From the NCBI GenBank assembly GCA_023423695.1, contig JAFAFA010000079.1:405605-469604 (forward strand): 64,000 bases of DNA. Direction: 5' to 3'. Each line of letters begins with the position of its first letter. Positions within the stretch are counted from its first letter, which is position 1. The position numbers were made by a program, and so were the translations under genes. Source of the stretch: Pseudomonadota bacterium. GTDB taxonomy: Bacteria > Pseudomonadota > Alphaproteobacteria > Azospirillales > Azospirillaceae. Shown here one piece after another: positions 35,848 to 45,620 of this stretch. Below the pieces are notes generated by a model that saw only the letters and a program-made list of their open reading frames with translations, was not told where the DNA came from and did not search any database.

Positions 35848-38541
35848 ATGGTTCCCGTGTCCGACATCGCAGAAATCGTCATTCCGCCCGACGCCACCCC
35901 GATGATGGCGCAGTATCTGGAGATCAAGCAGGCGCATCCCGATTGCCTGCTGTTCTACCGGATGGGCGACTTCTACGAGATGTTCTTCGAGGATGCGGTG
36001 AATGCCGCGGCGTCGCTGGACATCGCGCTGACCAAGCGCGGCCAGCATCTGGGCGAAGACATCCCCATGTGCGGCGTGCCGGTGCACAGCCACGAGAATT
36101 ACCTGCAGCGCCTGATCCGCCAGGGCTTCCGCGTCGCCATCTGCGAACAGATGGAAGACCCGGCGGAGGCGAAGAAGCGCGGCTCCAAATCGGTGGTGAA
36201 GCGCGGCGTCATCCGCATCGTCACGCCCGGCACCCTGACCGAGGACAGCCTGCTCGATTCCCGCTCCTCCAACTGGCTGGCGGCGGTGGCCGAGACGGCC
36301 GGCGGGCTTGGGCTGGCGTGGCTGGAGATGTCGACCGGTGAACTGGTGGTGCAGCCGGTGGAGCGGACCGGGCTCGGCGCGGCACTGGGCCGGCTCGACC
36401 CGCAGGAGGTGCTGATCTCCGAGAAGCTGTCGCAGACGCCGGAACTGTTCGAGCTTTGGGGGGAATGGAAGTCACGGCTGACCGTGCAGCCCACCCCGCG
36501 TTTCGACAGCGAGAACGGCAAGCAGCGCCTGCTGACCCAATACGGAGTCGGCACGCTGGACGCCTTCGGCAGCTTCACCCGGGCGGAGGTCGCGGCGGCC
36601 GGCGCGCTGGTCGGCTATGTCGAGCTGACGCAGAAGGGCCGGGTGCCCCGCCTGTCGCCGCCGCGGCGCGTCGGGCCGGGTGCGGTGATGGAGATCGACG
36701 CCTCCACCGCCCGCAATCTGGAACTGACCCGGACGCTGACCGGGGAGCGGCGCGGCAGCCTGCTCGCCACCATCGACCGCACGGTGACGGGGGCCGGCGC
36801 GCGGCTGCTCTGCGCCCATCTGGCCGCCCCGCTGACCGATCCCACCGCCATCGGCCGTCGGCTCGACATGGTGGAGTTCGCGCTGACGGAGGAGCGGCTG
36901 CGCGGCGATCTGCGCCAGTCCCTGCGCAGTTGTCCCGACTTGGAGCGCGCGCTGTCGCGCCTGACGCTGGGCCGCGGCGGACCGCGTGATCTCGCCGCCA
37001 TCCGCGACGGGCTGCGGCAAGCAGGGTTGATCCGCGAACTGCTGGCCGGGGCCATGCCGCTGCCGGACGGGTTATCGGCACTCGACAAGCGGCTGGGCGC
37101 CCACTCGGAACTGGTCGACCAACTGACCCAGGCGCTCGCCCCGGACCTGCCGCTGCTGGCTCGCGACGGCGGCTTCATCGCCCGCGACCACAGCTATGCC
37201 CTGGACGAGTTGGTGACGCTGCGCGACGAGAGCCGCCGGCTGATCGCCGGGCTGCAGACCAAATACGCCGAGATCGCCGGGGTGCCCTCACTGAAGGTCA
37301 AGCACAACAACGTGCTGGGCTATCACATCGAGGTCACCGCCGCCCATGCCGACAAGCTGATGTCGGAGCGGGGGCGCGAGGTGTTCATGCACCGCCAGAC
37401 CATGGCGAACGCCGTGCGGTTCGGCACGGTGGAGCTGTCGGATCTCGAACGCCGCATCTCCGAGGCCGCCGACAAGGCGCTGGCGGTGGAGCTGGAGCTG
37501 TTCGCCGGTCTGGTGGACGCGGTGGCGGCGCGTGCCGATGCCATCGCCCAGGCCGCCCATGCGCTGGCGGCGCTGGACGTCGCCACCTCGCTGGCCGAAC
37601 TGGCGGAGGAGCGGCGCTACAGCCGCCCCCTGGTGGACGACAGCCTCGCCTTCGCCATCAAGGGCGGCCGGCATCCCGTGGTGGAGGCGGTGCTTGACGC
37701 CGCCCATGGCGGGCCGTTCGTGGCCAACGACTGCGACCTTGCGCCCGACAACCGGCTGTGGCTGCTGACCGGACCCAACATGGCCGGTAAATCGACCTTT
37801 CTGCGCCAGAACGCGCTGATCGCCGTGCTGGCCCAGATGGGCAGCTTCGTGCCGGCGGAGCGGGCGCATATCGGCGTGGTCGACCGACTCTACAGCCGAG
37901 TCGGCGCCGCCGACGACCTCGCCCGCGGACGGTCGACCTTCATGGTGGAGATGGTGGAGACGGCGGCGATCCTGAACCAGTCGGGATCCCGCGCCCTGGT
38001 GATCCTGGACGAGATCGGCCGCGGCACCGCCACCTTCGACGGCCTGTCCATCGCCTGGGCCTGCGTCGAGCATCTGCACGACGTCAACCGCTGCCGCGCG
38101 CTGTTCGCCACCCATTACCACGAACTGACGATGCTGGCCTCCAAGCTGCCGGCGCTGTCCTGCCACACCATGCGGATCAAGGAGTGGCAGGGCGACGTCG
38201 TGTTCCTGCACGAGGTGACAGCCGGGTCCGCCGACCGCAGCTATGGCATCCATGTCGCCAAGCTCGCCGGCCTGCCGCCCGCCGTGGTCGGACGGGCAGA
38301 CGAGGTGCTGAAACTGCTGGAATCGGGCGACCAGAACGCCACGATCCACCGGCTGGCCGAAGATCTGCCGCTGTTCAGCGCCGCACTGAAGCGCCCGGCA
38401 CCGAAGGCGGAGGTAGTGGCCGAGGCACCTGCCGGGCCGTCGCCGGTCGAGGAAGCCCTGTCGGGGATCGACCCCGACAGCCTGACGCCGCGGCAGGCAC
38501 TGGACGAGCTTTACCGCCTGCGGGGGCTGCTGCGCGGCTGA
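35848..38541 (+). CDS. mutS: DNA mismatch repair protein MutS
   Basis: Predicted 897-residue mismatch recognition ATPase. The Phe-X-Glu mismatch-binding motif is in GDFYEMFFEDA. The Walker A is GPNMAGKSTFLRQ, and the composite ATPase site has DEIGRGTATFDGLSIAW. The C-terminal tail is about 100 residues, ending with DELYRLRGLL as in MutS tetramerisation ends. The start is taken at ATG 35848; a GTG at 35806 would add 14 residues. No mutL is nearby. An intrinsic terminator is shared with valS. Confidence 0.95.
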   Translation: MVPVSDIAEIVIPPDATPMMAQYLEIKQAHPDCLLFYRMGDFYEMFFEDAVNAAASLDIALTKRGQHLGEDIPMCGVPVHSHENYLQRLIRQGFRVAICEQMEDPAEAKKRGSKSVVKRGVIRIVTPGTLTEDSLLDSRSSNWLAAVAETAGGLGLAWLEMSTGELVVQPVERTGLGAALGRLDPQEVLISEKLSQTPELFELWGEWKSRLTVQPTPRFDSENGKQRLLTQYGVGTLDAFGSFTRAEVAAAGALVGYVELTQKGRVPRLSPPRRVGPGAVMEIDASTARNLELTRTLTGERRGSLLATIDRTVTGAGARLLCAHLAAPLTDPTAIGRRLDMVEFALTEERLRGDLRQSLRSCPDLERALSRLTLGRGGPRDLAAIRDGLRQAGLIRELLAGAMPLPDGLSALDKRLGAHSELVDQLTQALAPDLPLLARDGGFIARDHSYALDELVTLRDESRRLIAGLQTKYAEIAGVPSLKVKHNNVLGYHIEVTAAHADKLMSERGREVFMHRQTMANAVRFGTVELSDLERRISEAADKALAVELELFAGLVDAVAARADAIAQAAHALAALDVATSLAELAEERRYSRPLVDDSLAFAIKGGRHPVVEAVLDAAHGGPFVANDCDLAPDNRLWLLTGPNMAGKSTFLRQNALIAVLAQMGSFVPAERAHIGVVDRLYSRVGAADDLARGRSTFMVEMVETAAILNQSGSRALVILDEIGRGTATFDGLSIAWACVEHLHDVNRCRALFATHYHELTMLASKLPALSCHTMRIKEWQGDVVFLHEVTAGSADRSYGIHVAKLAGLPPAVVGRADEVLKLLESGDQNATIHRLAEDLPLFSAALKRPAPKAEVVAEAPAGPSPVEEALSGIDPDSLTPRQALDELYRLRGLLRG

Positions 38542-38584
38542 GCCGAGGCCCCTGCCCCGCTCTCCGGCACCGAATGCCGAAAGC

Positions 38585-38624
38585 AAAAAGCCCCTCCCCC
38601 GCTGCTGCGAGGGAGGGGCTTTTT
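38585..38624. terminator. bidirectional terminator between mutS and valS
   Basis: A 14-bp stem (AAAAAGCCCCTCCC and complement) with a CTG-rich loop ends in runs of five A or T on both sides. It sits 43 bp after mutS and 20 bp after valS, which are convergent. Confidence 0.92.
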
Positions 38625-38644
38625 CGTTTGCAGGTTGCCGTCGA

Positions 38645-41293
38645 TCAGCCGGCCAGCATCTCCAGCGCCTTCTGCAGCTTGTCGCGGGCCTGGTCGGCGG
38701 CCTCGCGGCGGTCGCGCTGCTCCTCGATCACCTCTTCGGGAGCCTTGGCGACGAACTGCTCGTTCGACAGCTTGGCGTCGATCTTCTTGATCTCCCCCGT
38801 CAGCTTGTCGATCTCCTTGGACAGGCGCGCCTTCTCCTTGTCGAGATCGACGATGCCTTCCAGCGGCAGAACCAGCGTGGTCTCGTCTAGCACGGCCTGC
38901 ACGCTGCTCTTCGGCACGTCGCCCTGCAGCGGCTCGACGCTGGACAGGCGGGCCATGCGCAGGATCAGGTCGCGGTGGGTGTCCAGCCGCTTCAGGCTGA
39001 CCGCGTTCGGCTCCTTCAGCTTCAGCTCGATCTGCGCCGCCGGCGGGACGTTCATCTCCGACCGCATGGAGCGGACGGAGGTGATCAGCCGCACAACCCA
39101 GTCCATCTCGTCGCGCGCGGCCGGATCGACCATGTCGGCGGCAAACTCCGGCCATTCCGCCGAGATCAGGCGGTTGGCGCGGGCCGGCGACAGCTGCTCC
39201 CACAGTTCCTCCGTGATGAAGGGCATCAGCGGGTGCAGGATATGCAGGATCTGGTCGAGCACCCAGGCGGTGGTCGCCCGAGTCTCGGCCTTCGCCGCCT
39301 CGTCCGATCCGGCCAGGATCGGCTTGGTGAACTCCATGTACCAGTCGCAGAAGGTGCCCCAGGTGAACTGGTAGGCGGCGCCGGCAGCCTCGTTGAACTT
39401 GTAGGCGTCGATCGATTCGGCGACCTTCTTCGCCGCATCGGCCAGCGCGCCGACGATCCAGCGGTTGACCGTCTGGGACAGGCCCACCGGCTTGTAGCCG
39501 GCGACCGGCTCGCAGCCGTTCATCTGGCAATAGCGGGCGGCGTTCCACAGCTTGGTGGCGAAGTTGCGGTAGCCCTCGACCCGGTTCACCGCCAGCTTGA
39601 TGTCGCGGCCCTGCGCCGCCATCGCCGACAGGGTGAAGCGCAGCGCATCGGTGCCGTACTGGTCGATGATCTCCAGCGGATCGATGACGTTGCCCTTCGA
39701 CTTCGACATCTTCTGCCCCTTCTCGTCACGGACGAGGGCATGGATGTAGACGGTGCGGAAGGGCACATCCTTCATGAAGTGCAGGCCCATCATCATCATC
39801 CGGGCGACCCAGAAGAAGATGATGTCGAAGCCGGTCACCAGCACGTCGGTCGGGTAATAGCGGTCCAGTTCCGGCGTCTGGTCGGGCCAGCCGAGCGTCG
39901 AGAAGGGCCACAGCGCCGACGAGAACCAGGTGTCGAGAACGTCGGCATCGCGCGTCAGTTCGACGTCCTTGCCGTAATGCTTGAGGGCGGCGGCGCGGGC
40001 CTCCTCCTCCGTCTCCTCGACGAAGAAGCTGCCGTCCGGACCGTACCAGGCGGGAATCTGATGGCCCCACCAGATCTGGCGGCTGATGCACCAGGGCTGG
40101 ATGTTGCGCATCCATTCGAAATAGGTGTTCTCCCACTGCTTGGGCACGAACACGGTCTTGCCGGTCTCCACCGCCTCGATGGCCGGCTTGGCGAGCGTCG
40201 CGGCGTCGACATACCACTGGTCGGTCAGCCACGGCTCGATGGCGACGCCGGAGCGGTCGCCGTGCGGGACCATGTGGGTGTGCGGCTCGATCTTCTCCAG
40301 AAGCTCCAGCGCTTCCAGTTCGGCGACGATCCGCTTGCGCGCCTCGTAGCGGTCGAGCCCGCGATAGGCCTCGGGAACATTGTCGTTCAGCCGGGCGTCG
40401 CGGTCCATGATGTTGATCTGCTCGAGCCCGCAGCGCTTGCCGACCTCGAAGTCGTTGAAGTCGTGGGCCGGGGTGATCTTCACCGCGCCGGACCCGGTCT
40501 CCGGATCGGCATATTCGTCGCCGACGATTGGGATCAGACGGCCGACCAGCGGCAGGCGGACCATCTTGCCGATCAGGTCCTTGTACCGCTCGTCCTCCGG
40601 GTGCACCGCGACGCCGGTGTCGCCCAGCATGGTTTCCGGACGGGTGGTGGCGACCACGATGTAGCGGCCCTCCTCCCCGTCGATGGGGTAACGGAAGTGC
40701 CAGAGGTTGCCCTTGATCTCCTTCTGCTCGACCTCGAGGTCGGAGATGGCGGTGTGCAGCTTCGGGTCCCAGTTGACCAGCCGCTTGTCCTTGTAGATCA
40801 GGCCCTGGCGGTGCAACTCCACAAACACCTTGCGGACGGCGCGGCTCAGCCCCTCGTCCATGGTGAAACGCTCGCGCGGCCAATCCGGCGAGGCGCCCAG
40901 GCGGCGCAGCTGGCGGGTGATGGTGCCACCCGATTCGGCCTTCCATTCCCACACCTTGTCGATGAAGGCGTCGCGGCCGAAATCGTGGCGGGTCTTGCCG
41001 TCCTTCGCCAGATTGCGCTCCACCACCATCTGGGTGGCGATGCCGGCATGGTCGGTCCCCGGCTGCCACAGGGCATCGCGGCCGCGCATGCGGTTGTAGC
41101 GGGTCAGCACGTCCTGGATGGTGAAGGTCAGCGCATGGCCCATGTGCAGGCTGCCGGTGACGTTCGGCGGCGGCATCATGATGGTGTAGGGCTTGCCGTT
41201 CCCCTGCGGCTGGGCGGCAAAGGCGCCCGACTCTTCCCACAGGCGGTAGTGCTTCTCCTCGACCTCGGCGGGCCGGTACGTCTTTTCCAACAT
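38645..41293 (-). CDS. valS: valyl-tRNA synthetase
   Basis: Predicted 882-residue class I enzyme charging tRNA-Val. The HIGH-type motif is HMGH (PPPNVTGSLHMGHAL), the KMSKS motif is present (KMSKSKGNVIDP), and the CP1 editing domain plus a C-terminal coiled coil (DLDKEKARLSKEIDKL) are visible. ATG 41293 is used, with two GTGs at 41299 and 41296 as alternatives. It follows popZ on the same strand, the same order as in Caulobacter. A terminator follows. Confidence 0.95.
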   Translation of the reverse strand: MLEKTYRPAEVEEKHYRLWEESGAFAAQPQGNGKPYTIMMPPPNVTGSLHMGHALTFTIQDVLTRYNRMRGRDALWQPGTDHAGIATQMVVERNLAKDGKTRHDFGRDAFIDKVWEWKAESGGTITRQLRRLGASPDWPRERFTMDEGLSRAVRKVFVELHRQGLIYKDKRLVNWDPKLHTAISDLEVEQKEIKGNLWHFRYPIDGEEGRYIVVATTRPETMLGDTGVAVHPEDERYKDLIGKMVRLPLVGRLIPIVGDEYADPETGSGAVKITPAHDFNDFEVGKRCGLEQINIMDRDARLNDNVPEAYRGLDRYEARKRIVAELEALELLEKIEPHTHMVPHGDRSGVAIEPWLTDQWYVDAATLAKPAIEAVETGKTVFVPKQWENTYFEWMRNIQPWCISRQIWWGHQIPAWYGPDGSFFVEETEEEARAAALKHYGKDVELTRDADVLDTWFSSALWPFSTLGWPDQTPELDRYYPTDVLVTGFDIIFFWVARMMMMGLHFMKDVPFRTVYIHALVRDEKGQKMSKSKGNVIDPLEIIDQYGTDALRFTLSAMAAQGRDIKLAVNRVEGYRNFATKLWNAARYCQMNGCEPVAGYKPVGLSQTVNRWIVGALADAAKKVAESIDAYKFNEAAGAAYQFTWGTFCDWYMEFTKPILAGSDEAAKAETRATTAWVLDQILHILHPLMPFITEELWEQLSPARANRLISAEWPEFAADMVDPAARDEMDWVVRLITSVRSMRSEMNVPPAAQIELKLKEPNAVSLKRLDTHRDLILRMARLSSVEPLQGDVPKSSVQAVLDETTLVLPLEGIVDLDKEKARLSKEIDKLTGEIKKIDAKLSNEQFVAKAPEEVIEEQRDRREAADQARDKLQKALEMLAG

Positions 41294-41361
41294 CACCACG
41301 AACTTTCGCTAGGAACGTCTCAACCAGGGCTCAAAGGGGCGGGGCTCAGAGAAAGGCAGGA

Positions 41362-42048
41362 TCAGAACTTCTGCGACCGCCGGATCATACGGTCGATCTC
41401 CTGTTGGACCAGCCGCTCGACCACCGTCGGCAGATTCTCGTCCAGCCATTCCTTCAACAGCGGCTTCAGCAGTTCGCGCACCACCTCCTCCACCGTCCGG
41501 ATGCCGATGGGCATGGGGCCGATGGACAGGTCGTCGCCCAACTCGCGCGCCAGATGGGTCAGGTGGTGCGAGGCATCCTCCGCCGTCCGGCGGGAGATCA
41601 GCCCGTCATCCACCCCGACCGGCCGGCGGCGCGGACGCGGCGGGGGGGGCGGCTCGTCATCCTCGAACTCGTCGAAGGCCGGCATCGGACGGCGCGCCGG
41701 ACGCGGCGGCGGCATCGGTTCGGGCTCCGGCTCCTCCCAACGAGGGGGCGGCGGAGGCGGAGCCGGCGGCTCCGGAAACGCCGGCTCGTCGGGCCAGGGA
41801 TCGGGGTCCGGCTGACCGAAGTCCGGGCGTTCGTCCGGCTCGTCCTCCACCATCTGGGTCAGTTCCAGGACGTCGTCGTCCTCATCCACCGGCGGGGGTG
41901 GCGGAGGCGGCGGAGGGGGTGGCGGCGGAGGAGGCGGCGAAGGCGCCTGGGTTTCCGACTTGGCAGGCTCGCCGTCCTCGGAAATGATCCGCCGGATGGA
42001 GGCGAGGATTTCCTCCATCGAAGGTTCTTGCTGGCCCTTATCGCTCAT
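41362..42048 (-). CDS. popZ: polar organizing protein PopZ
   Basis: Predicted 228-residue self-assembling pole-organising scaffold. The N-terminal helix EPSMEEILASIRRIISEDGEP and the C-terminal region (EEVVRELLKPLLKEWLDENLPTVVERLV) are the two conserved parts of the family (DUF2497). Between them lies an unusually proline- and acid-rich disordered linker, with a run of about 16 prolines and several shorter ones. ATG 42048 begins at MSDKG, as in homologues. In Caulobacter the linker tunes condensate behaviour; the long proline run here is distinctive. It is between tolC and valS. Confidence 0.93.
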   Translation of the reverse strand: MSDKGQQEPSMEEILASIRRIISEDGEPAKSETQAPSPPPPPPPPPPPPPPPPVDEDDDVLELTQMVEDEPDERPDFGQPDPDPWPDEPAFPEPPAPPPPPPRWEEPEPEPMPPPRPARRPMPAFDEFEDDEPPPPPRPRRRPVGVDDGLISRRTAEDASHHLTHLARELGDDLSIGPMPIGIRTVEEVVRELLKPLLKEWLDENLPTVVERLVQQEIDRMIRRSQKF

Positions 42049-42144
42049 CTTGGCAACCCGAGACGTCAACCTGCCCCAAACCTAGGGCAGGGCTGGCAAA
42101 AAAGCCATAATACAAAAACGGCCCGCTTTCGCGGGCCGCTTCGT

Positions 42145-43548
42145 TCATTCGGTCACCGAAGTTCCGAACCACTTGCCCCGCGTCTTATCGTAATTCGCCT
42201 GCGGGTCGTATTTCTGGACCGGCAGATTGAGCCGGTCGGCGGTCAACTGTCCGCTGGACGCCAGAACATTGAAGGCCGCGACCATCTCGTCGTGCTGGGC
42301 ACGGACCAGGAAGACGCGGGCGTTCAGCAGTTCCTGTTCCTGGTTCAGCACGTCCAGAACGGTGCGCGACCCGACCTGAGCCTCCTGACGGACGCCTTCC
42401 AGGGCGATCTGCGCCGCCTTGATCTGCGCCGAGTAGGACTCGATGCTGGCGCGCGCGGTCTGCAGCGCCTGCCAGGCGCTGACCGCCGACTCGGTCACCT
42501 GCCGGCGGCTCTCCTCGATCTGCAGGCGGGCCTGGTTGGCCGTCTGCTTCGCCTCGCGGACCAGCGCTTCGGGCTGCCCGGCCTGATAGAGCGGAATGGT
42601 CACCTGGGCGGTGATCTGCGCGCTGTCGGAGCGGTTCAGCTCGACGCCGGACGTGCGACCCGGATCATAGGTGCGGGTGCCGCTGGCTGACAGGTTCACC
42701 GACGGCAGCAGGCGGCCATATTGCTGGTCCACCGCCTCGCGCTGAGCCGCCTCGGAGTAGGAGGCGGACAGGACGTTCGGGTTGTTGGCACGGGCCAGCT
42801 CGACCAGCTCGTCCAGGTTCTTCGGCAGGCGGAAGGCCGGCTTGGGCGCCTTCAGCTCGCCGGGGGCCGATCCCACCAGACGCTCGTAAGTCGCGCGGGA
42901 GGCGCGGAGCGTGCCTTCCGCCGAGATCTTCGACGCGATGGCGGCCGACAGGCGCGACTCGGACTGGCTGACGTCGGTGCGGGTGTATTCACCGACGCGG
43001 AAGCGGTCACGGGCGGCGTCCAGCTGCCGGCGCAGCACCTGCTCGTTGTTGGTCTGCAGCTGCAGGATGGCCTGGTTCTGGACGATGTCCAGATAGGCCT
43101 GCGCCGCGGCCAGCAGCACCGACTGTTCCGACGCGATCAGGGTGGCGCGCTGCGCCTCGACCAGCCGTTCGGCGCGGCGGACGGCCGGAGCGACGGTAGC
43201 GTCGTAGATCGGCTGGGTCGCAGTGACGCCGACGCTTTTCGCATTGGCCTCCGACCCCGTCGAACCGCCGTCGAATTTCGATTCGCCCATCGAGCGCGTG
43301 ATGCCGGCGGTGACCCGCGCGGTCGGCCGGTAGCCGGACAGTGCCTGGGGCACGCCTTCGTCGACGGCGCGCAGGCGGGCGCGCTGGGCGCCGATCGTCG
43401 GGTTGTTCGCATAGGCCTGGGCGAGGGCCTGCTCGAGGGACTGCGCCTGGGCCGCGCCACCGCCGGTCACTGCTGTGCCCATGGTGGCGGTCAGGGTCAG
43501 GGCCGTCGCCAGCAGCCAGCGGCGCGCAAAACGGCTTCGCACGGTCAT
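42145..43548 (-). CDS. tolC: TolC-family outer membrane efflux protein
   Basis: Predicted 467-residue outer-membrane channel protein. A signal peptide (WLLATALTLTATMGTAVTGG...) is followed by two homologous halves with coiled-coil helices, for example RRQLDAARDRFRVGEYTRTDVSQSESRL and EGVRQEAQVGSRTVLDVLNQEQELL, the hallmark repeats of TolC. It would form a trimer with type I or RND exporters. It starts 2 bp after the rhodanese stop, so it is probably in one operon with pcm and the rhodanese gene. Confidence 0.93.
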   Translation of the reverse strand: MTVRSRFARRWLLATALTLTATMGTAVTGGGAAQAQSLEQALAQAYANNPTIGAQRARLRAVDEGVPQALSGYRPTARVTAGITRSMGESKFDGGSTGSEANAKSVGVTATQPIYDATVAPAVRRAERLVEAQRATLIASEQSVLLAAAQAYLDIVQNQAILQLQTNNEQVLRRQLDAARDRFRVGEYTRTDVSQSESRLSAAIASKISAEGTLRASRATYERLVGSAPGELKAPKPAFRLPKNLDELVELARANNPNVLSASYSEAAQREAVDQQYGRLLPSVNLSASGTRTYDPGRTSGVELNRSDSAQITAQVTIPLYQAGQPEALVREAKQTANQARLQIEESRRQVTESAVSAWQALQTARASIESYSAQIKAAQIALEGVRQEAQVGSRTVLDVLNQEQELLNARVFLVRAQHDEMVAAFNVLASSGQLTADRLNLPVQKYDPQANYDKTRGKWFGTSVTE

Positions 43549-43550
43549 GT

Positions 43551-43877
43551 TCAGTAGACCTTCATGTTCGGGTCGATTCGGCGCGCCCAGGCATCGACGC
43601 CGCCATCGAGGTTGATGGCACGGTCGAAGCCCTTGGAACGCAGCCACATGGTGACCTGCGCGCTGCGCCCACCGTGATGGCACACGACGACGACGTCGCG
43701 GTCCGTCGGCAGCTCGTCCACCCGGCCGGGAAGCCCGTTCATCGGGATGTGCAGGCTGCCGTCGATGGCGCACAGCGCAAACTCCCACGGTTCGCGCACG
43801 TCGAGGACGACCATCGCGTCGCCGGCCTTCCGGCGACGGTCCAGCTCTTCCACCTCGATCTCAAACGGTGCGGCCAT
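43551..43877 (-). CDS. single-domain rhodanese
   Basis: Predicted 108-residue cytoplasmic sulfurtransferase-like protein. The active-site loop is CHHGGRSAQV (Cys at position 1 of a 6-residue loop). DVREPWEFALCAIDGSLHIP is the other typical block. Sulfur donor and acceptor are unknown. It sits between pcm and tolC; this pcm-rhodanese-tolC order occurs in other alphaproteobacteria. Confidence 0.9.
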   Translation of the reverse strand: MAAPFEIEVEELDRRRKAGDAMVVLDVREPWEFALCAIDGSLHIPMNGLPGRVDELPTDRDVVVVCHHGGRSAQVTMWLRSKGFDRAINLDGGVDAWARRIDPNMKVY

Positions 43878-43980
43878 GGGTGTTCACTTTCGTGCAAGGA
43901 TGGCGGCGACGGTAGCGCAGAACCGCGCAGAGGTAAACTGCACGGTTCAGTTCAAAGACCTCTCCAACCGGCTAAACCGG

Positions 43981-44637
43981 TCAGAACACGAAAGACGCCT
44001 TCTTTTCGAAGCCTGGTAGAGCGTGCGGCTTGGCTTCGAACAGGATGCGGCTGGACACGACGCCGGCGGTGCGCTGGAACAGGCGGACCTCCCCGACGCT
44101 GCCGCTGCCCTGAACCACGGCCACGAGGCGTCCGCCTTCGGCCAGCTGTTCGGTCAGCGCGGCCGGCACCTCCGGCACGGTACCTTCGACGACGATGACA
44201 TCGTAAGGGGCGTTTTGGGCGTACCCCTCCGCCAGCAGGCCGGTGACGGCCTTGGCATTGGTGATGCCCTGCCCGGCCAGCGCCGCGGTCGCGGCGGCGG
44301 TCAGCCCCTCGTCGCAGTCGAGCCCGATCACGGAGGCGGCGAGACGGCCCAGCACGGCGGTGGAATAGCCGCCGGCCGCACCGACGTCGAGCACCCGGTC
44401 GGTCTCCTGCACGGCGACCGCCTGCAGCATGCGGGCGAACACCATCGGCTCCAGCAGGAAGCGTCCCTTGCCGATGGGAAGATCGTCGTCGACATAAGCG
44501 ACGCCGCGCGCCGACTCAGGTACGAAGGCTTCGCGCGGAAGCTCCGACAGGACATCGACGAGACGATGATCGGTCACCTTGTTGGGGCGGATCTGTCCCT
44601 CGACCATGAAATAGCGTGCGGCGGCGAAATCGGTCAT
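43981..44637 (-). CDS. pcm: protein-L-isoaspartate O-methyltransferase
   Basis: Predicted 218-residue SAM-dependent repair enzyme acting on isoaspartyl residues. The SAM-binding motif is VLDVGAAGGYSTAVLGRL, with post-motif I Asp in VIGLDCD and the substrate region VPESARGVAYVDDDLPIGKGRFLLEP. The family's canonical GTGSGY is GAAGGY here. The likely operon partners are the rhodanese and tolC genes downstream, 103 bp away. Confidence 0.88.
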   Translation of the reverse strand: MTDFAAARYFMVEGQIRPNKVTDHRLVDVLSELPREAFVPESARGVAYVDDDLPIGKGRFLLEPMVFARMLQAVAVQETDRVLDVGAAGGYSTAVLGRLAASVIGLDCDEGLTAAATAALAGQGITNAKAVTGLLAEGYAQNAPYDVIVVEGTVPEVPAALTEQLAEGGRLVAVVQGSGSVGEVRLFQRTAGVVSSRILFEAKPHALPGFEKKASFVF

Positions 44638-44965
44638 GGCGGTCGCTTATTGATGTGTTGTGACGACACCGGCACCAAGCCGAACAGCGGACGGCTTCCT
44701 GCCATGGCGGTATATAGCCGCAAAGGCCCGGCGAACACAACGCCACAGGGATCCGGCCCAGGGCTGTGGAGGGCCTTTGCCGGGGACCGGAAAAAACCGA
44801 TCCCGGACGACCGCATCGGAGCGAGCCGGCGGACAGGTTCGCACGGGACGTTCAACGATGTTCAAAAATCGTCACCATTCGCCTTGACCGCCCCGTTCCG
44901 TGCCGCTATACCACCGCTCCACACCGAGGGCGCACCGGAAACGGCGCGCCGGTGCCGGTCAGGAT
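44638..44965. other. intergenic region before tRNA-Cys
   Basis: This 328-bp stretch between leftward pcm and rightward tRNA-Cys has only short, mutually overlapping frames without good codon bias or ribosome sites. I see no gene, riboswitch or strong hairpin in it; it presumably holds both divergent promoters. Confidence 0.5.
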
Positions 44966-45039
44966 GGCGCGGTGGCAGAGTGGTGATGCAGCGGACTGCA
45001 AATCCGTGTACGTGGGTTCGATTCCCGCCCGTGCCTCCA
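44966..45039 (+). tRNA. tRNA-Cys (anticodon GCA)
   Basis: A 74-nt cloverleaf. The 7-bp acceptor stem (GGCGCGG paired with CCGTGCC, one G-U) is followed by a D arm, the anticodon loop CTGCAAA with anticodon GCA, a T arm with GGTTCGATTCC, discriminator U and an encoded CCA. No intron. Confidence 0.96.
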
Positions 45040-45104
45040 TACCTGACAGTTTGACGATACAGTGACTGACGATGGCCGAAGCCCAAGGCAACGGCCCGAC
45101 CACA

Positions 45105-45128
45105 GCCCCGCTCCGGCGGGGCTTTTTG
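45105..45128 (+). terminator. intrinsic terminator after tRNA-Cys
   Basis: An AGCCCCGC/GCGGGGCT stem with a TCCG tetraloop is followed by TTTT, 65 bp after the tRNA-Cys CCA. Confidence 0.88.
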
Positions 45129-45280
45129 CGTTTGAGCCTTGTTTTCGCTGGTGAAATGGCCGCTCGCCCCCTTCCGAAAATAAATTCGCTTTTCTGTCGG
45201 AATTGGCTTGGCAGGGCCGAATGGTTCGGCTATACACCCGCCACGCCAACAACGGCGGCCGCCGAAAGGCCGGTCACCGA

Positions 45281-45356
45281 TCCCGGTTAGCTCAGTTGGT
45301 AGAGCAGCGGACTGTTAATCCGCTTGTCGCTGGTTCGAGTCCAGCACCGGGAGCCA
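45281..45356 (+). tRNA. tRNA-Asn (anticodon GTT)
   Basis: A 76-nt cloverleaf. The acceptor stem is TCCCGGT/ACCGGGA, the D arm GCTCAGTTGGTAGAGC, the anticodon loop CTGTTAA with anticodon GTT, and the T arm contains GGTTCGAGTCC. Discriminator G is followed by an encoded CCA. Confidence 0.97.
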
Positions 45357-45361
45357 GATTG

Positions 45362-45394
45362 AAAAGGCCGGATGCCCAGCGCATCCGGCCTTTT
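45362..45394 (+). terminator. intrinsic terminator after tRNA-Asn
   Basis: A 14-bp stem, AAAAGGCCGGATGC and complement, with a 5-base loop and a T tract begins 6 bp after the tRNA CCA. Confidence 0.92.
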
Positions 45395-45620
45395 CTCTTT
45401 CCCGGCTATTGCTGCTTGACTGTGGCGCTTCAGTACCCGAATTCGGTTTAAAGCTGCCGGGCTAGGTCCGACGGCTGCCCGCTCTACTCAGAACTAGACC
45501 CAAAAGACGATCCAGACTTGCCGGAAGCGAAATGCCGCGCGAGGCCGCACGGCGTTAGACTTGATAACAATTCCGGACCTAAGTCGTGGGCCGGGCGTCT
45601 CCAGACGATGGAGGTTCGCC

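Noticed and set aside
38975..41815. About 950-codon plus-strand frame opposite valS and popZ
   Set aside because: Shadow of two well-supported genes, with low-complexity Gly/Ser end from the popZ proline codons.
44634..44887. Short overlapping frames between pcm and tRNA-Cys
   Set aside because: They overlap each other on both strands, lack ribosome sites and match no family.
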